Below, piece by piece: positions 18,561-27,741 of a DNA stretch of 48,063 nt (positions are counted from its first letter, which is position 1; every line of letters begins with the position of its first letter). This DNA is from an uncultured Bacteroidota bacterium (GTDB lineage: Bacteria; Bacteroidota; Bacteroidia; Chitinophagales; Chitinophagaceae). The notes under the pieces are model-generated. The model was not told the DNA's origin, ran no database searches, and was given only the letters and a program-made list of their open reading frames with translations. The stretch covers positions 1 to 48,063 of the forward strand of contig CALFNL010000124.1 of assembly GCA_937902875.1 (NCBI GenBank), given 5' to 3'. A program made the position numbers and the translations under genes.

Positions 18561-20108
18561 TTACAACTTGATCTCTTCTTCATTTTGATCGAAGAAATGG
18601 AATTGGGTTAGATGATAGTTGTTATTGGCCTTGACGCGGATCATCTGCTTGTATTTCCAGCTCCAACGTCTGCGGATGGAAAAAATCCCCTTGGTAAGAA
18701 AGGCATAAATTATTGGATGCACGGTGATGGTAAGGCCCCTGTGTTTCTGCATCACCAGGTAGCTCAGGTTTTTCTCAATTTCATCTTCCAGTATCAGGGT
18801 TGATGAGATTTTACCGGTACCATTGCAGGTAGGGCATAATTCCTGTGTATTGATATTCACTTCCGGCTTCATGCGCTGACGTGTTATTTGCATGAGACCG
18901 AATTTCGAAATCGGGAGTACGGCGTGTTTGGCTCTGTCGGGGCGCATGAAATCTTCCATGGCTTCAATCAGCCTGCGCTTATTGTCGGGAAGTTTCATGT
19001 CAATAAAATCCACCACTATAATTCCACCCAGGTCGCGTAGGCGCAATTGCCGGGAAATTTCAGCCGCCGCTTCCAGGTTTGTTTCGAGCGCGTTCAGCTC
19101 CTGATTATTACTTACGCTTTTGTATCCGCTGTTCACATCAATTACATGGAGGGCTTCCGTGTGCTCAATGATCAGGTAGGCTCCACTGGGGAGGTTTACG
19201 GTTTTGCCGAATGCTGCCTTTACCTGTTTGGTAACGCCATACTGATCAAATATTGGAGCGCCATTATGATAAAATGAAACGATATCGGTTTTTTCGGGAG
19301 CTATTTTTTGGATATAGGTACGCGTATCATTAAAAATATTCTTGTCGTTGACCACGATCCTGTTAAAATCTTCATTCAGAAGATCTCTTAACATGCTGGT
19401 GGTTTTTGTTTGCTCACTCATGATCTTGCATGGCGCCGTGGCCCCCTTGAGATTTTCCTGAATGCTTTTCCAACTTGATACGAGCATGGTCAGGTCTTCA
19501 TGCAGTTCCGCCGTATTTTTTCCTTCTGCGGCGGTTCGAACTATGACTCCGAAATTTTTTTGTTTAATGGATTCCACAATCTTTTGGAGTCTCTTCCTTT
19601 CATCTGCCGAGTGAATTTTTCTGGAAACGGCAATGATATCGTTGAAAGGGGTAAGTACCACAAATCTTCCGGGCAGGGATATTTCGCAACTGAGGCGGGG
19701 ACCCTTGGCAGCGATTGGTTCTTTGAGTATTTGAACCAGGATATTCGGCTTCTGCCCCAGTACCTCATTGATCTTTCCGGTCTTGATGATTTCGGGTTCA
19801 ATTTCAAATTTGGAAAAATCAAATCCGCCAGGAGACTTTTCATTCATGGCCTGGTAAGTGAATTTCAGGAGAGACCTGGCATAAGGGCTAAGATCTGTAT
19901 AGTGAAGAAACGCGTCTTTTTCAAAACCCACGTCTACAAAAGCGGCATTCAGTCCTGGAATAAGCTTTTTCACTTTTCCCAGGTACAAATCACCCACTGC
20001 AAAACTGGCATCTGCTTTTTCATGATGCAGCTCTACCAGTTTTTTGTCTTCCAGCAGGGCAATCTCCACCCCCATGGGGGCTGCGTTAATAATCAACTCT
20101 TTGTTCAA
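18561..20108 (-). CDS. rng: Ribonuclease E/G family protein
   Basis: S1 domain GDLYLGKVKKLIPGLNAAFVDVGFEKDAFLHY; catalytic region HVIDVNSG, LGGIIVVDFIDM; zinc link CPTCNGTG. Confidence 0.96.
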   Translation of the reverse strand: MNKELIINAAPMGVEIALLEDKKLVELHHEKADASFAVGDLYLGKVKKLIPGLNAAFVDVGFEKDAFLHYTDLSPYARSLLKFTYQAMNEKSPGGFDFSKFEIEPEIIKTGKINEVLGQKPNILVQILKEPIAAKGPRLSCEISLPGRFVVLTPFNDIIAVSRKIHSADERKRLQKIVESIKQKNFGVIVRTAAEGKNTAELHEDLTMLVSSWKSIQENLKGATAPCKIMSEQTKTTSMLRDLLNEDFNRIVVNDKNIFNDTRTYIQKIAPEKTDIVSFYHNGAPIFDQYGVTKQVKAAFGKTVNLPSGAYLIIEHTEALHVIDVNSGYKSVSNNQELNALETNLEAAAEISRQLRLRDLGGIIVVDFIDMKLPDNKRRLIEAMEDFMRPDRAKHAVLPISKFGLMQITRQRMKPEVNINTQELCPTCNGTGKISSTLILEDEIEKNLSYLVMQKHRGLTITVHPIIYAFLTKGIFSIRRRWSWKYKQMIRVKANNNYHLTQFHFFDQNEEEIKL

Positions 20109-20283
20109 ACTAAAATTCTTTTAGTGAACCACCACATTTCTTACAACTGATATGCTGAACGATGAATGTCTTGAAATTTGAATTCATGCAAAATACATGA
20201 CTAATCAAACTCCTGGCAGCATCAATACGAATCAGGGATTCAGCGCAGGATAACCGGCAATGAAAGAAAGGATAAGGAGGAGG

Positions 20284-20379
20284 CTATTTGTTCTTCTTCT
20301 TATGACGGTTTTTTCTAAGACGCTTTTTGCGCTTATGCGTAGCAATTTTATGGCGTTTCCTCTTTTTCCCACAAGGCAT
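20284..20379 (-). CDS. 31-aa highly basic protein, AURKAIP1/COX24 (mS38-like) domain
   Basis: Manual translation of the minus strand from ATG at 20379: MPCGKKRKRHKIATHKRKKRLRKNRHKKKNK, stop TAG. Absent from the ORF track because of its size. Resembles the small COX24-domain proteins annotated in Bacteroidota. Confidence 0.8.
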   Translation of the reverse strand: MPCGKKRKRHKIATHKRKKRLRKNRHKKKNK

Positions 20380-20406
20380 AAACCAAATAGTTTTTTGTTA
20401 AATAAT

Positions 20407-21252
20407 TTATTTCAATGATTTGATTCTTTCATCAATCTCTTTGATGGCATCTGGATTACCCACAAATTTCTTCCCGGCTTCATACCAGATCGCAGCATTC
20501 TTTTTGTCGCCTTCCCTTTCGTAAGCTTCAGCCAGCAAAAAAATGGCTTCGCTGTTTTCTGGTTCGGCCTTTACAACCCTGATGAGCCGGCCAATGGCCT
20601 TGTCGTATTGATTCGTCAGGATTCCCCCATAACCCAGCATGAATTGTGCGTACATATTTGAGCTGTCACGGTTCGCCACTTCCAGGATCCTAAGAATCCC
20701 TTCCATCGGACTGGAAGCGCCTGATGCTCCAAAAATAAAGCAGGAGCCGAGCCCTACCTTGCTGGAATCATTTTGGGGATTTATTACCAACGCTTTTTCA
20801 AACAGCTCTTTTGCCTGGTTGGCCATCCAAACCTGAACCGGCTGTTGATCAACTGCTTTCAGCCTTGCCAGGTATAAATGGGCAGCAAAGGTGAGGCTTT
20901 TTTCAGAATTTTCCAATTTGGCCTTCTCACCCAAATAATAGGCGAAGGGTCCGAATGCATGAGCGGAGTCTTTCCAGAAATTAGCAAGTTGATCGTATAA
21001 TTTGATCTTTTGAGCCACTACATCGCCTCTTACCACCGAATTTTCCAGCGCAGTCAATTTGGACTGCTGCTGAGGTGATAAATGCGATTTTGCACTTGCA
21101 AGTATGGATTCGAAGTCTAATTGTTCGGGTTGAGCAGATTGCACCTGTTGCGCAGGAGACTTAGGAGCGGGTTTGGTGCGTCCGAAAAAATACAGTCCCA
21201 GGAATAAGGCAAATCCAACAGTTACAACCAGCCATTGTTGTTTCTTAACCAT
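20407..21252 (-). CDS. Membrane-anchored tetratricopeptide repeat protein
   Basis: N-terminal TM (WLVVTVGFALFLGLYFFG) and TPR-like helices (AKELFEKALVINPQNDSSKVGLGSCF, AIGRLIRVVKAEPENSEAIFLLAEAYEREGDKKNAAIWYEAGKKF). Confidence 0.85.
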   Translation of the reverse strand: MVKKQQWLVVTVGFALFLGLYFFGRTKPAPKSPAQQVQSAQPEQLDFESILASAKSHLSPQQQSKLTALENSVVRGDVVAQKIKLYDQLANFWKDSAHAFGPFAYYLGEKAKLENSEKSLTFAAHLYLARLKAVDQQPVQVWMANQAKELFEKALVINPQNDSSKVGLGSCFIFGASGASSPMEGILRILEVANRDSSNMYAQFMLGYGGILTNQYDKAIGRLIRVVKAEPENSEAIFLLAEAYEREGDKKNAAIWYEAGKKFVGNPDAIKEIDERIKSLK

Positions 21253-21273
21253 CCAATAAATTTGGACGCAAAG

Positions 21274-21606
21274 TTAAATGCTATCTTCGGAGTCTTCTCC
21301 AAAATTCTCATCAACCGGTTTTGCGGTCTTGAGTTTCTTTACTTCCTGTACAAATTCTTTGGCAGGTTTGAACGCTGGAATATAGTGTTCCGGGATGTGT
21401 ACCGCAGTGTTTTTCTTAATATTACGACCTATTTTGGCGGCTCTTTTCTTGGTTATGAAGCTTCCAAAACCACGGATGTAGATATTCTCGCCATTGGCCA
21501 GACTCTCTTTTACTTCCTTGAACATGGTTTCCAAAGTAACCAAAACATCTACTTTTGGTATGCCGGTTTTTTCTGAGATGTTATTGATTAAATCAGCTTT
21601 TCTCAT
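21274..21606 (-). CDS. HU/IHF family DNA-binding protein
   Basis: MRKADLINNISEKTGIPKVDVLVTLETMFKEVKESLANGENIYIRGFGSFITKKRAAKIGRNIKK...PAFKPAKEF. Confidence 0.95.
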   Translation of the reverse strand: MRKADLINNISEKTGIPKVDVLVTLETMFKEVKESLANGENIYIRGFGSFITKKRAAKIGRNIKKNTAVHIPEHYIPAFKPAKEFVQEVKKLKTAKPVDENFGEDSEDSI

Positions 21607-21795
21607 TTTTTATTTATTTAAGTAAGTGAATTTCAATGATAAAATAAAACAAAATTGGGGGATCGCACAAGAAATTAGCCAAAAAAATTCATTTATTTCA
21701 TTTATATGTAAAAGAAAATCAATTTCTTGCTGACGTTCTCCCGATCCATACTGAACGAATATATGCCTGGAAAATTGTATAGGATCAAAACTACT

Positions 21796-22905
21796 ATGGC
21801 AAACAGCAACCTGAGTAACAAGTCATTACGGCCCCCTGGTGGACGCTTTTCGAGGGCTCTTCTGTGGTGGAACCGGAAATCCAATACCCGTTCTATGCCC
21901 TGGAAAGGGGAAACCGATCCCTACAGGATTTGGATCAGTGAAATAATATTGCAGCAAACCAGGGTGGAGCAAGGATGGCTTTATTATGAGAGGTTTATAA
22001 AGGAATTCCCAAGTATCGGCGAACTGGCAAGGGCACCGGAACAAAAAGTTTTTAAGCTTTGGGAAGGCCTGGGCTATTATACCAGGTGCAGGAATTTGAT
22101 GGCTACTGCCCATATTATTGAAAACCGGCATAATGGACAGTTTCCCAAAGAATATCAGCAGATCCTGAACCTGAAAGGTGTGGGGCCATACACGGCCGCG
22201 GCCATCGCATCCTTTGCATTCAACCTTCCCTATGCGGTTGTGGATGGGAATGTTTACAGGGTTATTTCCAGGGTATTCGGCATTGCAAAACCAATTGACA
22301 CTTCCAAAGGGAAGGCGCATTTCTCCACCCTGGCCGGAGAATTATTAAACAGAAAAAATCCCGCTACCTATAACCAGGCCATTATGGATTTTGGGGCCAC
22401 AGTCTGCAAGCCGCAGGCGCCACTCTGCAACACATGTGTCATGAAGAAGTTCTGCAGGGCATATGCCTTAGGAAAAACAGAAATTCTGCCGGTGAAATCA
22501 AAGAGAACTTCCATCAAAGAAAGATGGTTCAATTATTTCATACTGCGTTATGGAAACCGCGTATATATCAGGCAGCGCCAGGGAAAAGACATCTGGCAAA
22601 AACTCTATGAATTTTATCTGCATGAATCTTCGAAAAAGTTAGAGGTAAAACAGATCCATGATAAGCTTTCTGCAATACTGCCCGAATCCTCTTCTTTCCA
22701 AGTAACCCGAATCTCCAATGTTCACAGGCAAAAATTAACCCATCAGCATCTCAGCGGACAATTCATTGAAGTGGTGATGGGCAAGCCTCTTGCGGATAAA
22801 GGCGAATTTGAATTGGTACCATTCAATAAGTTAAAACGCTTAGCTTTTCCGAAATTTATCATTAGCTATTTGCAGGAAAAAAATGTAAATTTAAGTCAGG
22901 ATTGA
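21796..22905 (+). CDS. mutY: A/G-specific adenine glycosylase
   Basis: MPWKGETDPYRIWISEIILQQTRVEQ; HhH LKGVGPYTAAAIASFAF; VVDGNVYRVISR; FeS loop CKPQAPLCNTCVMKKFC. The ORF opens at 21727; 21796 is the likelier ATG. Confidence 0.95.
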   Translation: MANSNLSNKSLRPPGGRFSRALLWWNRKSNTRSMPWKGETDPYRIWISEIILQQTRVEQGWLYYERFIKEFPSIGELARAPEQKVFKLWEGLGYYTRCRNLMATAHIIENRHNGQFPKEYQQILNLKGVGPYTAAAIASFAFNLPYAVVDGNVYRVISRVFGIAKPIDTSKGKAHFSTLAGELLNRKNPATYNQAIMDFGATVCKPQAPLCNTCVMKKFCRAYALGKTEILPVKSKRTSIKERWFNYFILRYGNRVYIRQRQGKDIWQKLYEFYLHESSKKLEVKQIHDKLSAILPESSSFQVTRISNVHRQKLTHQHLSGQFIEVVMGKPLADKGEFELVPFNKLKRLAFPKFIISYLQEKNVNLSQD

Positions 22906-22954
22906 CCGGCGATGATCAGGAGATGATCTATTGTGGGAATATAAATCAACAGTT

Positions 22955-23392
22955 ATGCGCGGAGTAAACAGGGTAATGCTAATCGGTAATTTAGGAAAAG
23001 ATCCGGATGTACAATTCTTAGAAGGTAATATCGCAGTGGCAAAATTTCCTTTGGCAACTACAGAGACCTTTAAAGACCGGGCGGGGAAGTTGATAAGCCA
23101 AACAGAATGGCATACTGTTGTTTTGTGGCGGGGCTTGGCAGAACTGGCGCAGAAATACCTGCACAAAGGCAGCCTCGTTTATATTGAAGGCAGGCTGAGA
23201 ACCAGGAGCTGGGAAGATAAGGAAGGGAACAGGAAATTTGCCACAGAAGTAGTGGGTGACAACCTGATCATGCTTGACAAAAGAACAGATAGTGCACACG
23301 GGATTCATAGCGCCGATACCCACGGAGAAGGTTTCACGGGTGATGATATTCCTCCCCCGGCAGGCGATACATCAGAAAATTTACCATTCTGA
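22955..23392 (+). CDS. ssb: Single-stranded DNA-binding protein
   Basis: MRGVNRVMLIGNLGKDPDVQFLEGN...FPLATTE...EWHTVVLWRGLAELAQKYLHKGSLVYIEGRLRTRSWED, acidic tail ending PPPAGDTSENLPF. Confidence 0.96.
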   Translation: MRGVNRVMLIGNLGKDPDVQFLEGNIAVAKFPLATTETFKDRAGKLISQTEWHTVVLWRGLAELAQKYLHKGSLVYIEGRLRTRSWEDKEGNRKFATEVVGDNLIMLDKRTDSAHGIHSADTHGEGFTGDDIPPPAGDTSENLPF

Positions 23393-23434
23393 GGTATTTG
23401 ATTGAATACCTATTTTTGCTTTGATATCTTAACC

Positions 23435-23458
23435 AGGCAGGCCTAATGACCTGCCTTT
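23435..23458 (+). terminator. Possible terminator after ssb
   Basis: AGGCAGG cctaatga CCTGCCT stem-loop followed by a weak TTTAT. Confidence 0.45.
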
Positions 23459-23496
23459 ATGATTAGGAACGCGATTGTTCATCAAAACCCAATGCT

Positions 23497-24837
23497 TTGG
23501 ATTACCATTCTTGTGCAAATAACATAGTTAAAGCCTTCAGTCCTGTTATACTGGTCATTAATCCACAAAGCATAGCCATTCTTTTCATCCTGCTGCTGTC
23601 GTTATTGCTTATTTCCTTTTTTGTATCCGGCGCCGAGGTTGCTTTTTTTTCCCTGACCTATAAGGATGTCAATATGCTCAAGACCAAGCAGAATCCGGCG
23701 GCAAGGAGAATTGTTACATTACTCGACCGGCCCAGGCAACTGCTGGCTTCACTGCAAATCACCAACGCGTTCGTGAGTATCGGCACCATCATAGTAGCGA
23801 ATGTGTTGATGGATGAATTTCTTTTGCAACCAACTCCCTGGCTCAATTTCCTCATCAAGCTGGTCACGGTGATATTCCTGCTCGTGATGTTTGGACAGGT
23901 ACTGCCTCGGGTATGGGCCACTCAGAATAACATACGCTTCGCTTATAGCGCCTCGTTACTGGCGGAAGTATTGAGCGCCATTTTTTGGAGGTTGAGCAAC
24001 CACTTCGTGAATTTTTCTGACCGGATCGAAAGAGGACTTGGGGGCAACAAACACACTATCTACAGGCCCGAAGATATTGACCAGGCAATTGAATTGGGAA
24101 CCGATGAAAAGACTTCCGAGGAAGAAAAAAATATATTAAGGGGTATCGCCAAATTTGGAAATATCTCTGTTAAGCAAATCATGCGCACGAGACTCGACGT
24201 TAGTTCCATCGAGTACAATACATCATTCCGGAACCTGGTGCGACGGATTGAGGAATTGCATTATTCGCGGCTGCCCGTGCAAAAGAATAGCCTTGACGAC
24301 GTGGTGGGCATCATCCATACAAAAGACATACTGCCCTTTCTTCATGAAAAAGATGATTTCGACTGGCATCATTTGATCCGGACTCCTTATTTTGTTCCAG
24401 AACAAAAACTGATTGATGATCTGCTGAGGGAATTTCAAAAGAAAGGGATTCATTTTGCCGTGGTGGTAGATGAATTTGGAGGCACAGAAGGCATTGTTAC
24501 ACTGGAAGACATCATGGAAGAGGTGATTGGGGATATCAGAGATGAATTTGACGACGAAGAAAGTGGGAACAAGAAACTGGATGATTACAATTATATTCTT
24601 GAAGGCAGCATAATGATAAAGGATGCCAGCGAATTAATGGGCCTGGACCAGGCAACCTTTGACCAGGTAAGAGGCGAGAGTGAATCGGTTGCGGGGCTGG
24701 TTTTGGAACTGGCCGGAGAAATACCAAGGGTGAACCAGCAGATCACTATCGGCGATTTTGAATTTGTGGTTCTGGAAATAGAGAAGAACAGAATAAAAAA
24801 GGTGAAAGTATCAATAAAGCCCCCTCAAGCAAGCTGA
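23497..24837 (+). CDS. gldE: Gliding motility-associated protein GldE (CNNM/CBS-domain hemolysin-C-like)
   Basis: DUF21-like TM region, CBS pair (VKQIMRTRLDVSSIEYN; YSRLPVQKNSLDDVVGIIHTKDIL; GGTEGIVTLEDIMEEVIGDIRDEFD), CorC-type C-terminus; located between ssb and gldD. Confidence 0.9.
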   Translation: MDYHSCANNIVKAFSPVILVINPQSIAILFILLLSLLLISFFVSGAEVAFFSLTYKDVNMLKTKQNPAARRIVTLLDRPRQLLASLQITNAFVSIGTIIVANVLMDEFLLQPTPWLNFLIKLVTVIFLLVMFGQVLPRVWATQNNIRFAYSASLLAEVLSAIFWRLSNHFVNFSDRIERGLGGNKHTIYRPEDIDQAIELGTDEKTSEEEKNILRGIAKFGNISVKQIMRTRLDVSSIEYNTSFRNLVRRIEELHYSRLPVQKNSLDDVVGIIHTKDILPFLHEKDDFDWHHLIRTPYFVPEQKLIDDLLREFQKKGIHFAVVVDEFGGTEGIVTLEDIMEEVIGDIRDEFDDEESGNKKLDDYNYILEGSIMIKDASELMGLDQATFDQVRGESESVAGLVLELAGEIPRVNQQITIGDFEFVVLEIEKNRIKKVKVSIKPPQAS

Positions 24838-25580
24838 TGAAAATGATGAATGAACGAAGTATGAATGGACCTGAAAAACAGTTACTGAGTTCTTGCAAAA
24901 AGAACAATAAATGGAGCGGGATGGATGCAGGGATATGGGGGCTCAAACAGAGAAGCCTGATTTTTTGTGTCCTGTTTTTCTTTTTGGCCGCCTGCAATAG
25001 CCACTATACCCCGAAGCCCAAAGGATATTTCAAGATCGATTTCCCGGCCCACGAATACCGGGAATTCAGCCGGCCGGGATTTCCTTACCAATTTGAATAC
25101 CCGGTTTACGGAGTAATCAGCCGGGACAGCAGTTCAAATGATACGAGTCCCGACGATCCATATTGGATCAACCTGGATTTCCCCAATTTCAACGCGAGGC
25201 TCTATTTGAGTTATAAAACAATTGGAGGTGTTTCAATCTTCAAGGTGAAGACGGGCCAGGGTTATAAAGATTCCACTGCCATCAATACCTTCGAAAATCT
25301 GAAAAATGAGGCTTATGTAATGGCCAACAAGCACACCATCAAGGCTTCATCCATTGAAGATTCAGCCTTCGTTACTCCCAATGGAGTTGCCGGAATTTTC
25401 TTTTACATAGGTGGAAATGCGGCTACCTCGAGCCAGTTTTTCGTTACAGATTCCACAAAACATTTTTTCAGGGGTTCCCTGTATTTTAATGCCGTGCCTA
25501 ATGAGGATTCCCTGAAGCCCGTAAACCAATTTTTGGAAGAAGACATCAGGCGGATGGTGAATACGCTGCGCTGGAAATAG
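24837..25580 (+). CDS. gldD: Gliding motility lipoprotein GldD
   Basis: Lipobox LAACNS followed by YTPKPKGYFKIDFPAHEYREF, with ISRD...DDPYWINLDFPNFNARLYLSYK typical of GldD; adjacent to gldE. True start may be the ATG at 24921. Confidence 0.9.
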   Translation: MKMMNERSMNGPEKQLLSSCKKNNKWSGMDAGIWGLKQRSLIFCVLFFFLAACNSHYTPKPKGYFKIDFPAHEYREFSRPGFPYQFEYPVYGVISRDSSSNDTSPDDPYWINLDFPNFNARLYLSYKTIGGVSIFKVKTGQGYKDSTAINTFENLKNEAYVMANKHTIKASSIEDSAFVTPNGVAGIFFYIGGNAATSSQFFVTDSTKHFFRGSLYFNAVPNEDSLKPVNQFLEEDIRRMVNTLRWK

Positions 25581-25649
25581 CGTTGAGGAAAGGATAAACA
25601 TTTTTTTTTCTATTCTTGATTTAGTGGGATTTTTGCCAAAATAGCACAC

Positions 25650-26234
25650 GTGATAGAGATAGACAACGTATTGATAAGCGACCAGGTTGTGGAAGAACAA
25701 TTTGTGTGCGACCTGGCAAAATGTAAAGGCGGTTGTTGTGAAGATGGCGATGCGGGCGCTCCCCTCAGCCACCCGGAGATGGATATGCTCAGAGACATTT
25801 ATGAAAAAGTGGAACCATATCTCACGCCGGAAGGAAGGGAAGAAATCAGGAAGAAGGGTCTTTATTATTTTGATAAATCCTTTGGGTGGGTAACGCCTAC
25901 CATCAATGGAAAAATGTGTGCCTACGGGTACAGAGATTCAGGGGGTGTTATCAAATGCGGAATTGAGCAGGCATTTCTGGATGGTAAAACCAAATTCAGG
26001 AAACCCATCAGTTGTCACTTATTCCCTATTAAAATAAAAGAGACAAAGACCTACGAGATGGTAAACTATGAACCGAGACCTTCCCTGTGCAAGCCAGCCT
26101 GCTCATTGGGTAAAAAATTGAAAATGCCTGTATATGTTTTTCTGAAAGATGCCCTGATACGGAAGTATGGGACTGAATTTTATGCTGTATTGGAGCAGGT
26201 GGCGGCGGCCTATTTCACAGAAAAAGAATCCTGA
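25650..26234 (+). CDS. DUF3109 family cysteine-rich protein
   Basis: VCDLAKCKGGCCEDGDAGAPLSHPEMDML; further Cys in MCAYGY, KCGIEQA, ISCHLFPI, SLCKPACSLGKKL. Confidence 0.88.
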   Translation: MIEIDNVLISDQVVEEQFVCDLAKCKGGCCEDGDAGAPLSHPEMDMLRDIYEKVEPYLTPEGREEIRKKGLYYFDKSFGWVTPTINGKMCAYGYRDSGGVIKCGIEQAFLDGKTKFRKPISCHLFPIKIKETKTYEMVNYEPRPSLCKPACSLGKKLKMPVYVFLKDALIRKYGTEFYAVLEQVAAAYFTEKES

Positions 26235-26272
26235 ACCAACGGATTTCCTGTTGCATTTTTAAAACTGATTGA

Positions 26273-27652
26273 ATGACTGAATCTGCATCATCCTTCCTGG
26301 CCAAGAGTACCATAAAGGCCGCCGACCTGGAGCACAGGCGCAAGATCAATTTTAATATAGGCAAGTATAATGCCGCGGTGGCATTAGGCAGACAGCAATT
26401 TTCGGATATAGACCTTGCAAGAGAAAGGGCCAAGAATCTGAAATGGCGCGCGATTGAATCATTGGATCAGCGCCTGGAGGAATTTGAATCACATTTTACG
26501 CGCAGGGGCGGGAAGGTGATATGGGCGGAGAATGCGGAAGAAGCACTGCATGAGATCAGGCAGATTTGTGTGGAGAAGAAATGCAGGATGGTGGTTAAGA
26601 GCAAGAGTATGGTAACCGAGGAAATTCACCTGAACAAGATGCTGGCGGAGAATGGGATTGAAAGTGTGGAAACAGATCTCGGAGAATATATTCAGCAACT
26701 TGATGACGAGCCACCTTATCATATTGTTACGCCAGCCATGCATAAAAGCAAGGAAGATGTGGCAAAACTCTTCGCCGAGAAACTGGGGACGGATCCTAAA
26801 CTCAGCGCCGAAGAACTCACGCTGGTAGCCAGGTATATTCTTCGTGAAAAATATGTGACTGCCGAGGTTGGTATAACCGGCGCCAATTTCCTCATCAGCG
26901 ATATGGGCGCGGTTGCAATAACCGAGAACGAAGGGAATGCAAGATTGAGTTGCGCCTGGCCAAAAACGCATATTGTAGTGGTGGGGATTGAAAAAATACT
27001 GCCTTCATTAACAGACCTGGCCCTGATGTGGCCACTGCTGGCTACTTATGGAACCGGGCAAAGAATTACCACTTATAATTCCATCATTACGGGGCCACGA
27101 CAGCCTGGTGAAACAGACGGTCCCGAAGAAATGTATGTGGTGCTGCTTGACAATGGACGCACCAACCTGCTGATGAACGCCAAGGCGCGCGAGGCATTGT
27201 ACTGCATTCGATGCGGCGCCTGCCTGAATGCCTGCCCCGTTTATAAGAATATAGGAGGACATAGTTATGGAACTACCTACAGCGGACCCATTGGCAGTAT
27301 TATAACCCCGCATTTGAATGGCATGAAAGAATGGAAGCACCTGAGTTATGCTTCCACCCTTTGTGGCAATTGCACTGAAGTGTGCGCCGTTAAAATTAAT
27401 CTTCATGAACTATTGTTGGAAAATCGTTTTGAATCGGTGGAGGAAGGCGATGCCGGTTTCGGAGAGCGAACAGCCTGGAAAATCTGGAGGCAGGTGTCGC
27501 TGCACAGAAGACTGATGAATATGGGAAACAGCAAAATGAAAAACAAGATGGTAAACAGCTTATTCAAAGGCTGGTCTAATCACAGGAGCGAACTCGAATT
27601 TCCACCCAAAACCTTCAATGAATTGTGGAAGGAAGAACAAAAATTGTTATAA
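26273..27652 (+). CDS. lutB: Lactate utilization iron-sulfur protein (LutB-like, LUD domain plus ferredoxin-type centres)
   Basis: LUD domain (VKSKSMVTEEIHLNKMLAENGIESVETDLGEYI) and 4Fe-4S motifs CIRCGACLNACPVY and CGNCTEVCAVKI. Confidence 0.94.
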   Translation: MTESASSFLAKSTIKAADLEHRRKINFNIGKYNAAVALGRQQFSDIDLARERAKNLKWRAIESLDQRLEEFESHFTRRGGKVIWAENAEEALHEIRQICVEKKCRMVVKSKSMVTEEIHLNKMLAENGIESVETDLGEYIQQLDDEPPYHIVTPAMHKSKEDVAKLFAEKLGTDPKLSAEELTLVARYILREKYVTAEVGITGANFLISDMGAVAITENEGNARLSCAWPKTHIVVVGIEKILPSLTDLALMWPLLATYGTGQRITTYNSIITGPRQPGETDGPEEMYVVLLDNGRTNLLMNAKAREALYCIRCGACLNACPVYKNIGGHSYGTTYSGPIGSIITPHLNGMKEWKHLSYASTLCGNCTEVCAVKINLHELLLENRFESVEEGDAGFGERTAWKIWRQVSLHRRLMNMGNSKMKNKMVNSLFKGWSNHRSELEFPPKTFNELWKEEQKLL

Positions 27653-27690
27653 ATACTGAAATTATTGGAAATTTACTTAGGACTTTTCTT

Positions 27691-27718
27691 GTCGGCATTT
27701 GAGCCGACTTTTTTATTT
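27691..27718 (+). terminator. Rho-independent terminator after lutB
   Basis: GTCGGC atttga GCCGAC followed by TTTTTTATTTT. Confidence 0.85.
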
Positions 27719-27741
27719 TGTGATTGATTTGAAATGATTGA

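Noticed and set aside
19500-20150. 216-aa plus-strand ORF
   Set aside because: Antisense to rng, which is strongly supported.
26489-26971. 160-aa minus-strand ORF
   Set aside because: Antisense to lutB; no recognisable protein features.
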